Source: Strigamia acuminata (lineage: Eukaryota; Arthropoda; Chilopoda; Geophilomorpha; Linotaeniidae). Taken from it: a stretch of DNA of 64,000 bases. A model generated the notes under the pieces. The model saw only the letters and a program-made list of their open reading frames with translations, ran no database searches and was not told where the DNA came from. Position numbers and translations under genes: made by a program. Where the stretch lies: contig CASHSZ010000117.1 in the NCBI GenBank assembly GCA_949358305.1, positions 1 to 64,000 of the forward strand, read 5' to 3'. Each line of letters opens with the position of its first letter. Position 1 is the first letter of the stretch. Shown one piece after another: positions 1-9,558 of the stretch.

Positions 1-130
1 ATTCGATTCGTATTCGATTCGAATACGATTCGAATTCGATTCGAATACGAATACGATCAAAATACGAACTCGTAACAACTCGAATACGAATCAAAGTCCG
101 GGAAACAAAAATCGACCATCTCGTATACGA
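1..130 (-). repeat. Fragment of the 553-bp palindromic satellite
   Basis: Bases 1-130 match 33227-33356 in element A almost exactly. The DNA is built from TTCGAATACGA-like words, so it is strongly self-complementary. At 131 it switches directly to the 56-bp hairpin satellite, whereas in A the core continues. L therefore has a shortened or rearranged core. Confidence 0.8.
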
Positions 131-451
131 TTCGAAAGCGAATCGAATACGATTTCGCGTTGAAGAAGGGCAAAATTCGTACTCGACTCGAAAACGAGTC
201 GAATACGATTTCGCGTTGAAGAAGGGCAAAACTCGTATTCGATTCGAAAGCGAGTCGAATACGATTTCGCGTTGAAGAAGGGCAAAATTCGCATTCGACT
301 CGAAAACGAGTCGAATACGATTTCGCGTTGAAGAAGGGCAAAACTCGTATTCGATTCGAAAGCGAATCGAATACAATTTTGCGTTGAAAAAGGACAAAAA
401 TCGTATTCGATTCGCTTTCGAATCGAATACGAGTTTTGTCCTTTTTCAACG
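131..451 (-). repeat. 56-bp hairpin satellite, reversed copy, about five units
   Basis: Tandem units of 56 bp, each containing an inverted repeat of the type GTATTCGACTCG / CGAGTCGAATAC around a TTTT-like loop and a linker read on the minus strand as GCCCTTCTTCAACGCG. CGATTTCGCG recurs every 56 bp from about 151, and the outermost unit is degenerate (CAATTTTGCG near 375). Elements A and B have about eleven units in each arm, so this array is shorter. The open frames across it reflect the absence of stop codons in the unit, not coding evidence. Confidence 0.85.
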
Positions 452-522
452 CTTGGGAAAAGGACTCGAATGCGCCTCCACGTTGCAATGCGCATTTGTG
501 TAAACGATGATGGAATCCCCTG

Positions 523-572
523 CTTAAATACTGGCTATTGCGTCACGTAACAGCAACGTGCCACGTCACGTA
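523..572 (-). promoter_or_regulatory. Promoter-like module facing the palindromic core (L)
   Basis: On the minus strand two TTACGTGACG-type boxes (about 540-549 and 563-572 on the plus strand) precede TATTTAAG (523-530). The layout matches 31965-32015 in element A. The boxes resemble CRE/bZIP half-sites and the AT box resembles a TATA element. This is motif recognition only; no transcript data are available. Confidence 0.3.
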
Positions 573-2256
573 ATTGCAACGTGCCGCGCTATGCCACACA
601 ATGTGCCGCCGCGATAGGCCATTGAACCCGAATGTGTGTGATGCGAAACGCGCGAGTACGCGCGCGGAGAACGCGCGGTAATGCTAGCAACAGGAGCGCA
701 ACTGCCCAAGAAATTGCTCAACAATAAAAGGCACGTGGAAGCACGTGCCTGAAACAATAGGCACTTCAAATAAAGTTATTGTTAAAAAACGGGCTTGAAA
801 ACCAACAATTACACAATAATTAAGGGGCAAGAAATGAACTTTGCTGCAATGCAAAGTTCTCAAAATACAGAGAAATGAAAGTTACACTTGTATAAAGAAT
901 TGACAATGTTTGAAACCAATAAAAACTACAAAAACACACTTGTAAAAAACCCAAAACAATCCCAGAATGAATTATTTGACTCAAATTAACCCTAAAACGG
1001 TCTTGGAGGTCGTGCAGACGACAGAGTCGGATCGGAAGGTTGCTAAAACCTGACGCCAAAACTAGCAATGGGACAGCTAGTTAGAAAACAGCTTTTTCAT
1101 CAATCATGAACGCTGAAAACCTCACCCAGGGGTAGAAAATGATGGAGAGAACGTTTTCGCCATCTAAAACGGTCTAAAACGGGTCTAAAATGCCTAAACC
1201 GGCGCCTGGAACGTGGCGCAGTTGTTGGGTCAAATATTGTCAAAAATCAGTGGAAATTTGTCAAATACTGGCAAAAATCTGCTGAAATTTGTCAAAAATT
1301 GCCAAATTTTGGCGCAAGTTACGTGAGGTTTGCGCGCATCCAACTATGACGAAAAATCCACGCGTGTGCACGCGCGATTTACTGGCGCGTTGGAAGCGTT
1401 AAAATAAATTTTTCCAATGTCTAACACAATTTGCACCGAATTATGGCAATTTTTGACAAATTTACATGGATTTTTGCCAGTATTTGACAAATTTCCACGG
1501 ATTTTTGACAATATTTGACAAATTGCAGACAAATTTCAGACAAATTTCAATTAATTTTAGAAATTTTATGAGAAATTTCAGCAAATGTTTGAGGATTGAG
1601 GAAATCTTCTGAAATTTGTCAAATATAGGCAAAAATCTTCTGAAATTTGTCAAATACAGGCAAAAATCTGCTGAAAATTGTCAAAAATTGCCCAAATTCC
1701 GTGCAAGTTTTGCAAGTTTTGCGCGCATCAAATCGTATGCGCGCCTATACTATTGCACGAGCGCATTGACGCGTGATGAACACCGATTACGTTTACGAAG
1801 TGAATTCGAGCTACAAAAGTATCGAGTCGCCATTCTATGATGGAAAAAAAAAATTAAGTGTAAACAAACAAAATAAAAACTTTAATATACAAGAAACGTA
1901 CAATTCCACTCAACTTTGTTTCAAATTTTATTTATTGGATCATTGAAAATAAACAGTAGTGTTGTGCACTGTACGCTTAAGTGTTTACCGGCGATGCGTT
2001 GTTTTGTGGTGGGGATTTGCCTCGATAATTGATCTTTTCTCTTTGTTTGCAATATTTTTTTGGCCTTTTTTGTTGATTTTTCGGTTTGAAATTGTTTTTT
2101 TTCCGGTGTAATTTAAGTGGTGGAAGGTTGTTGGGGTGTGTTGAGGGTAATTTTGGCGGTTTTTGGGTCGGGATTAGTGTTTTCTGCGATTTTTGATCGG
2201 TATTTGGGGTAACGCATGCGAATCGCCGTCGATGCGTCGACCGTAGCAAGTGTGGT
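573..2256 (-). repeat. Single 1.68-kb unit, reversed (L)
   Basis: Reverse complement of the unit tandemly arrayed in elements A and B. It includes the 31-bp internal repeats (TTTGACAAATTTC words at about 1240-1300 and 1440-1680) and the 10-bp insert variant of the GGCACGTG palindrome near 735-755, as in the last units of A and B. Its far end is altered: a short stretch next to the GCATGCGAATCGCC motif is missing and GTCGATGC is duplicated around 2215-2245. Short open frames here are not conserved as genes. Confidence 0.85.
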
Positions 2257-2462
2257 TGAAGTGATTTCGTTCATTCGTTATTTTAATGAAAATTAGGTAT
2301 TTATTGTGACCACACGAGCACGTAGCAAGTGCGCGCGCAAGTTAAATGTGTAGAGGCCTGTGAGAAAATAAAACGTGCGTGGAAGCGGCGTAAATATTCT
2401 TTGGTGACTGCCATGGGTTTGTGCTTTGTCGTGGGCGCGATATGTCTGCGATATATATGCGT

Positions 2463-2854
2463 TAGGGATGAGAACGGGACCAATTTTCGGGTCCCGACCC
2501 GTCCCGGGTCCATTACGTTAGCGTAATACGCGCGTATGATTGCATAATTGAAATAAATCAGTATTAAGCCTAATATTAGGCCTAATAATGCTAAAATAAA
2601 GTAAAGAAACAACAATATTTTGGTCATACAGTGTAATTTACTTTTAATAATGAGTTTGTTGTTGTTGTTTATTTACTTTATTTTAGCATTATCAGGCTCA
2701 ATATTAGGCTTAATAGTGATAAATAACAACTGGAATTAGAAAATTGTCTCCGCCTCGCAGTACGAATTTAGCAACTGTAATCCCGTCCCGTCCCGTATCC
2801 GCATAGGGCAAACATTACCAGTCCAGTCCCTATCCCGGTCCGTTCTTATCCCTA
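2463..2854. mobile_element. Non-autonomous hAT-like element (MITE) with 8-bp target duplication
   Basis: A 392-bp insertion bounded by inverted ends TAGGGATGAGAACGG and, on the other strand, TAGGGATAAGAACGG (14 of 15 matching). It is flanked on both sides by the 8-bp duplication ATATGCGT (2455-2462 and 2855-2862). The related region of element A lacks the insert. Internally, GGGTCCCGACCCGTCCCGGG-type GC-rich subterminal sequence and an inverted pair around TTTACTTTATTTTAGCATTA (about 2585-2605 and 2675-2695) give strong folding potential. Eight-bp duplications and TAGGG/CAGGG ends are typical of hAT transposons. There is no transposase, so it would need one in trans. Confidence 0.85.
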
Positions 2855-3335
2855 ATATGCGTGATGTAGCGCGTTTGCGCGCGCGATCTAGTGCGTTTGA
2901 GCGCGCGATGTAGCACCTTGAGCGTGTCCAAATGTGTACAGGTGCTCAAAAGATGTGCGAGGGCTTCACGTGCATACACGAAGCATAAACGTGAAGAAAA
3001 CAGCAGAAGCAGTTGTGTGTGATATTTATAAAACCACATCACACAAGGGAATACTACTAATGATACAAAAAGCAATAAACTTTATGAATATTGAAATAAA
3101 CTTACAAAATGGTGGAAAAAACATGGCGTACTGCCTTGAATATATGCCGGGATGTTATCAATCTTCCGGGCCCCATGTGTGTTTGATTTTAGTCCTAATT
3201 TTGGTGTATTTTTTTTTTTTTGCCTTGGTTTTTCTCGTTTCTTGGAGAGTGCTGAGGCATGCCGAGGTGTTCTCGGGCGTGTGCGCCTGTTGAAGATCGA
3301 GCGTTTCATATTTTGTGTTTAATAAGCCTACCGTG

Positions 3336-3373
3336 GTGCCTCGAGCGTTTATTAATTTCTCCACTCGAGGCAC
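3336..3373. other. Perfect 10-bp stem hairpin
   Basis: GTGCCTCGAG (3336-3345) and CTCGAGGCAC (3364-3373) are exact reverse complements separated by 18 nt. It lies in the subterminal region of L, beside AATAAACGCC-type palindromic motifs. Function unknown. Confidence 0.6.
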
Positions 3374-4180
3374 TTCACTAACACCTCCCCGGTGTTTAAA
3401 CGAGTAGCGGCGCTTATTTGACCCCGGTGTTTACTGTTTAAAATTGTCGTGTGTTTTCAAAGTTCTTAATTTGTTTAAAAGCAAACAAAATGGATATTTG
3501 TTAATTTTTATTTGATTTTATCAATTTCTATTGGTTTCTTGCTGATTTTTAATCGGTTTTTCTCTATTTGTGACAATTTTTGCCAATTTTAATCGTTATT
3601 TGTCATTCTGAATTGATTATTGTCCGATTTCAGTCGATTTTTGTTGATTTTTAATCATGTTTGTTCGTTTTTAATCAATTTTTGTCCCATGCCTTACGAT
3701 CAGTTCGAATAATTGACACCATACTGTGCTGTTACTCGTATTCAAGATGGCGTCGCAAACTCAAGGCCGAATTCCGCTGATTTCATTTATTGCGACTGTT
3801 TGCGCTCCATACGTGTGAAAAGGATTATGGGAAAAATCCTCAATGCAGGCCATTTTGGTGTTAAATGAGCGAGGAAGGCAGGAGATGAGAAAAATTTGTA
3901 AAATTTCAAAAAAAAGCTAAACAATCAAAATTTACATGAAGATCAATATTTCTGGCTCGAAATGCATGTATCAGCAATTTCGGGATATTTTCGGGGTGAA
4001 ATTGACTCGTTCGGAACACTGGGAAGGAACCCCACCCCGCATTCCCCATGCGTCGGCGCGCGCGTAGACGAAAATTCAAATCCAGGTGTTCAGACGGCCC
4101 CACGTTATTTTCGGGTTCCAAGTTGGGTTTCACAAATGTACCGTATTGCCTCGAATAAACGCCGGGACGTTTATTAAACT

Positions 4181-7100
4181 TCTCGTGTGTGTTTAATTTT
4201 GATCCGCATTTAACTGTTTTTTTTTTCACCGAAAGTTACTTCATTTTTTATTAACATGGAAAAAAAATGAACCTTTACAAAATACTAATAATAACGTTAT
4301 AATAAGCAGTTACAATTGAAATTAAAACAACATTTTTTTTTTAATTAGAAACCAAAGCAGAATCATCCCTAAATTCTGACACGGCGTTGTCAAACAAACA
4401 GTTGGCGCCAAAACGAGAAATTAGGCAACAAAACATTTTGAATGCTACAAAAACACATTAAATAACCATAAAACAAATAAAAATAAATACAACAGCTAAA
4501 CCAAATTGTAATAAACAAGACAGCAAAGTGCGGGAGTGAGTGACAACGCCAAAAAAACGCCCGAAAACGCCCCAAGAACGCACCAAAACGCCCCAAGAAC
4601 GCACCAAAACGCCAGATAACCGTGCAACTTGAGGCAAAAAACATGCAAACATAATTTTTTGCTTTGAGTGGCACGATTTTCAGGCTTTTTGGAGCATTTT
4701 GAAGCGTTTTGGGGCGTTTTAGAACGTTTTTGCTTATTTTTTAGCATTCTCATGCGAGCTCGCGCGTGCAGGCGAGAAAAAAACAAACTTATTTCTTCAA
4801 GAGTTAAAAAAAAAATAACCCTAACCAGGAAATTACTGTAAAAACAACGGCTTGCCTCGAATAAACGCCGGGGCGTTTACTAATTTTCAAGACTGGAAGT
4901 GAGGCGAGATGTTGTTTGCTTTATTTGTTGAAACAAATTAGGCGTCACTAATTCACCTGTATTAGGGTTTCGGTTCTGAGAAACCGGACGAGGAGTCACA
5001 ATAACGGGACACGGGAAATTTCAAAACTTACCGGTTTCGTCAAAACGCCATTGAAACGTTACATTTTTATAGCGTGTCAATGATAAAAATGGTCATTTTG
5101 GATGAAAAACGGCCATTTTGGATGAAAAATGGCCACTTTTACTATAAAAAATGGCTGAAAATGGCCATTTTTACTATGACAAATGGCTGAAAATGGCCAT
5201 TTTAATAAAAAAAGGCCATTTTTACTTCGAAAATTGGCTAAAAATGGCCACTTGAGTGAGTGACAATGCCAAAAAACGCGTGCAAACGCCTGCGAACGCC
5301 CCAAAACGCCCCAAAACGCCAGATGACAATGCAACTTGAGGCATAAAACTTGAAAACACAATTTTAAACGTCACAAAAGTTGAAACAAAGATGAAAAATT
5401 AATTTTTTGCCTCAAGTTGCGCGATTTTCAGGCCTTTTGGAGTGTTTTTGAGCATTTTTTGGCGTTCTCAGCGGCGTGTTTGCCTCAAATAAACGCCGGT
5501 TTAAACAAAAAATGACGTCATTTTTGGTTTAAAATTGAAGTAAAACACAAAATATTTTAGTTTTTAAATGCAACTGGTCTAAATTTTGTCAAATGTTGTC
5601 ATACTTCTTGAAAGTCATCATTTATTGATAAAAAATTTGAAAATTTACCTAATTGTAGCATGTATTTGTGGTTAGTTTTGATTTGAATTCAAACTGTAAT
5701 TTTTTGCTTCGAGTTGCGCGATTTTCAGGCGTTTTGGGGCGTTTTTGAGCTTTTTTTGGCGTCCTCGGGCGAGCTCGCGCGTGCACGTCACAAGTAACCC
5801 TAATCAGGAAAGAACCTACAAAAACTATGGCTTGCCTCGCATAAACGCCGGGGCGTTTATTCATTTTCAAAAAGACAAATGAAATGGATAAATAAAGAAA
5901 TTAGCGGGGAAATCCAACATGGCGCCCACTTCAAATCCGCTAGAGCGGCAAAACACGACATTTGAATTTCAACACAAGAATAAAATCAAGAATACACACT
6001 GTATTGAATAAAATAACATTAGGAAATGTAATTTCCTACAACAAAAGCACTATTTATTAAAAGAACACTTGAAAATAATCGTTTGCCGAACGGAATGAAC
6101 TCGGTCAGCAGCGCACAAGTGCGTACCGACAACGAACGCTCGAAACGACAAAACGACCGTTCCGGGACAAAAATAAAGCAAACCAATCGACAGATCACCC
6201 CCAAATTAGTCTAAATCAATTCTAAAACCTATCCATAACACAAGAATAAGGTCCAAACAAAAGGTTAGAAGTTTGAACACAACCGAACTAGATTAAGAAA
6301 TATGACGTCACGCGTCTTACGCAAGTGATCTGTAAATCGACGAATGCACTAAAAATCATCCAAAATCACACAAAATGAGCAAGAATTAAAGAAATAAGAC
6401 ACAGAGAAGTAATAAAACTTTAAATAGCAATGAATAAAGATAATATCAATATCATAGACACTAAAATTCATGAAAACACTGTAACTTTTAATAAATCACA
6501 AAAAATGAAAGTTTAATATGTAAAAATATCTAAAAAGCTGAAATTCAAGAAAAGCAAAAATTAAAGACACTTTGTTAACTTTAATTAAGACAATAAATGA
6601 CATAAAATCCGGACACAACAATTATTCCATTTTGGATGAAAAACGGCCCTTTTGGATGAAAAACGGCCATTTTGGATGAAAAACGGCTAAAAATAACCAT
6701 TTTTCTATGAAAAATGGCTAAAAATGGCTAAAAATGGCCATTTGATTGAATGACAACGCCAAAAAACGCCCAAGAACGCCCGCAAATGCCTAAAAATGCC
6801 TAAAAACGCCCCAAAACGCAAAATGACAATGCAACTTGAGGCAAAAAACATGAGAACACAATTGTAAACGTTACAAAAGTTGAAACAAAAATAAACAATT
6901 AATGTTTTGCCTCGAGTTGCACGATTTTCAGGCGTTTTGGAGTATTTTTTGGCGTTCTCAGGCGTACTCGCGCGTACACGTCACTGCCGAGTAAAAAAAA
7001 CATACTTATTTCTTCAAGAGTTAAAAAGGAAGTAACCCTAATCAGGAAAAAAAATGCAAAAACAATGGCTTGCCTCGAACAAACGCCAGAAGTGAGGCGA

Positions 7101-8345
7101 GATGTTGTTTGCTTTATTTATTAAATCAAATTAGGCGTTGCTAATTCACCTGTATCTCTTAGTTCGACGTAAGAACACGCGCTTTTTTTAAAATGAAAGC
7201 CCAAGTTGGGTTTCATAAACGTACCGTATTGCCTTGAATAAAAGCCGGGGTGTTTATTAATTTTTAAGACCAGAAACGAGGCGAGATCACGACTCAAGAT
7301 TAAGCGAGAAGAAATAAACGTGTTTCTTCTAAAGGAAGTAACCCTAATCAGGAAAAACTTACATAAACAATGGTTTGCCTTGAATAAACGCCGGGGCGTT
7401 TATAAATTTTCAAGACGGGAGGCAAGGTGAGATGATGATGCGGTGCGACGCGAATAAAAGCCCAAGTTGGGTATTGCCTCGAATAAACGCCGGGGCGTTT
7501 ATTAATTTTCAAAACCGGAAATGAGGCGAGATCAAAACGCCATTGAAACGTTACATTTTAATAACGTTTCAACGATAAAAACGGCCATTTTTGATTAAAA
7601 AAACGACTAAAAATGGCCATTTTACTATAAAAACGGTGAAAAAAAAACATTTTTACTCTGAAAAATGGCTAAAAATGGCCATTTTGACGAAAAACGGCCA
7701 TTTTTACTACGGAAAATGCTAAAAATGGCCACTTGAGTGAGTGACAACGCCAAAAAACGCCTGCGAACGCCTGCGAACACATAAAAACACTCCAAAACGC
7801 CAGATGACAATGCAACTTGAGGCAAAAAACATGAGAACACAATTTTAAACGTCACAAAAGTTGAAATAAAGATGAAAAATTAATGTTTTGCCTCGAGTTG
7901 CGCGATTTTCAGGCGTTTTTGAGCGTTTTTTAGCATTTTTTGGCGTTCTCAGGCGTGCTCGTGTGTACACGTCACTGCCGAAGAAAAAAACAAACTTATT
8001 TCTTTTAGTTAAAATGTATTTCAAGCTTTAACAGGGGTTTAAACAGGAAATGACATCATTTTTAGTTTAAAATTGAAGTAAAACACAAAATATTTTAGTT
8101 TTTGAATGCAACTGATCCACGTTATGTCAAATGTTTCCATTACTTCTTGAAAGCCAAAAAATTTGAAAATTTAGCTAATTTCAGCATGTATTTGTAGCTA
8201 GTTTTGATTTGAATACACACTGTAATGTTTTGCCTCGAGTTGCGCGATTTTCAGGCGTTTTGGGACGTTTTGGAGCAAAAAAAACAAACTTAATTCTTCA
8301 AGAGTTAAAAAGGAAGTAATCCTAATCAGGAAAAGCCCACAAAAA
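4181..8345. repeat. Diverged subterminal modules of L (TGGCCA palindromes, GCGTTTTGG words, AATAAACGCC motifs)
   Basis: A mosaic of related modules with no coding potential. Three copies of one module can be traced. Its parts are: CAAAACGCCATTGAAACGTT (5040 and 7533), an AAAATGGCCATTTT palindrome cluster (5087-5255, 6630-6745, 7576-7735), repeated CCAAAACGCC words, a GACAATGCAACTTGAGGCA segment (about 5328, 6826, 7807), and a TTGCCTCGAGTTGCGCGATT-like segment (5406, 6907, 7889, 8228). The near-palindrome AATAAACGCC..GGCGTTTATT recurs (4858, 5838, 7380, 7481 and degenerate forms). Element A has only one such module (16712-17070, reversed), so L's subterminal part was expanded by local duplication. 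Confidence 0.7.
5900..6620. other. AT-rich unique stretch inside the module region
   Basis: About 700 bp unlike the flanking modules. It starts around AACATGGCGCCC near 5918 and ends where the TGGCCA modules resume. It could be an unrecognised insertion such as an old solo LTR, but I found no terminal repeats, target duplication or coding frame. Confidence 0.4.
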
Positions 8346-8948
8346 ACAATGCAAGATCACGCGGTACGACGCACGGACTCCCAGCGCACGGAATGCACGG
8401 ACTTTCTGTGGACTTCCCGTGCACGGAAGACCGGCGCGGACATTTCCATTGGAGACCAGCGCAGAATTACCTACAGGCAATTCCGAATCAAAGGCTTCTT
8501 TATGGTTTATACATTACTTTGCAGTAGGTATGCCTGGCCTTGATTTGAAAGTGCAGTAAATTCTGCTGAATGCAGTGTTTTAAACTCGCAGCAATTGCGA
8601 TGGTGCCAACTATTGGAAAATAAATTTAAAATGTAAAACCAAAGAATTTGTAAAAAAAATTTGTTTTAATCAATTGCAATAATGATATTCTACTTAATTG
8701 TTGGATTATGAAACGTGAAACCAATCCCATGATTAGGAAATATAAATTTTATTAAATTCATCGTGTATCTCACATCTCACATTCACTGCCATTTACTTAG
8801 TGTCATCCAAAAATCAGGTTTTATCAAATCCTGAGGTTATTCTAGTACGTCTTAACTGCCCGGCAGGTCGCGCAACCTGTGGAGCAACAATTGATGTAAA
8901 TAGTGCAAGCAGCACGCACGGGAAAGTGCGCACTGATGGGTCCATGCC
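8346..8948. other. Non-coding stretch, no gene recognised
   Basis: About 600 bp between the module region and the terminal inverted sequence of L. It begins with clustered GCACGGA words (8373-8430: GCACGGACTCCC, GCACGGAATGCACGGAC, GTGCACGGAAG) and then becomes AT-rich. The open frames (64 and 71 codons) are short, with no recognisable domain. Confidence 0.5.
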
Positions 8949-9352
8949 AGTGCAAGTACATTGGGTAATGTATTATTGCGAGCGCGCGTGTTTTCACACA
9001 ATTACAATGTGCTGATTAAACCAACAGCATTATAGAAGCATTATAGACTGATTATATTGTATAATTTTTATTTTAACAAAACCCTGAATTTCATTTCTAA
9101 TCGGTTTTTTTTTTTATTGACGCGCACAGAAGCGTTGTAGCATGTTCACACAATGTGGAATTTGCAAATTTGAGAAAGCGGCTTTCCCAAGGTTGATAAA
9201 ACGCGCGCGATCGTGCGGAATATACAAATAAGTGAAATCCGCAAAATCAGCCATGAGACTGCGAACAGGGGGTCAAGGTATAGGCCGCCGTAATGTTAAA
9301 AATAGGGTCCCTTTCGCACTCCGAGAAATCCGCATGCGCGCCATAAGGTTAA
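8949..9352 (-). repeat. Terminal inverted sequence of L, ending in TTAA
   Basis: Reverse complement of 16416-16711. On the minus strand the end reads TTAACCTTATGGCGCGCATG, and 46 of the first 48 bases match the terminus of A. Homology continues discontinuously to AGTGCAAGTACAT (8949). L's copy is about 100 bp longer because of diverged inner sequence, and it has a small tandem duplication of AGCATTATAG near 9027-9046. TTAA at 9349-9352 is the boundary with the retroelement region. TTAA plus a following CC is the pattern of piggyBac-type ends; that family assignment is tentative. Confidence 0.75.
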
Positions 9353-9558
9353 CTAATAATATACTTTTTACAAAATGTACTATTAGTTCTTGATTTTCTT
9401 AATAATTTTTTACAATCATTAATAAAATCGTCGGTAAATGCGATGTGTCAACTGTAGTGAAACTACGAGAGTGAGGTCGAAGTTCAACCTCAAAGCAGGT
9501 GTCTATTTTTTAGACCGAGCTCTGTGATTGGTTGATGACTCATTTACACTATCTTGTT
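9353..9558 (-). other. Sequence between pol stop and TTAA boundary; no LTR visible
   Basis: About 200 bp downstream of pol. A 3' LTR would be expected here or beyond, but I found no direct repeat of this stretch in the gag leader (16104-16415). It is AT-rich near the boundary and contains the palindrome GAGCTC near 9517. It may be a 3' UTR remnant. Confidence 0.45.

Larger units (their letters stand above)
2318..4180 (-). repeat. Subterminal region of element L (inverted homologue of 17070-18540)
   Basis: Minus-strand reading matches the subterminal block of element A: the CTTGCGCGCGCACTTGCTA edge at 2318-2336, the GCACGTGAAGCC segment near 2968, the run of 20-25 bp TCAATTTTTG-like words at 3480-3690, the gene-free block at 3700-3960, and the AATAAACGCC motif near 4150. 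Identity is visibly lower than between A and B. It is interrupted by the hAT-like element at 2463-2854. No protein-coding gene is supported. Confidence 0.75.
1..9352 (-). mobile_element. Element L: reverse-oriented half of a giant palindromic TTAA-ended element
   Basis: Read on the minus strand, this stretch repeats the order seen in elements A and B: TTAA terminus (9352 down to 8949), subterminal modules, one 1.68-kb unit, 56-bp hairpin satellite, palindromic core. The window starts inside the core, so the other half is missing. Compared with A it has only one 1.68-kb unit, a much longer subterminal part (about 4180-8950), and an inserted MITE. Homology to A is clear by eye in blocks (480-2256, 2318-4180, 8949-9352) but diverged, so L is an older or more altered copy. 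No transposase or other element-encoded protein is visible. Calling it one mobile element is inference from the repeated block order and the shared TTAA end. Confidence 0.55.
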
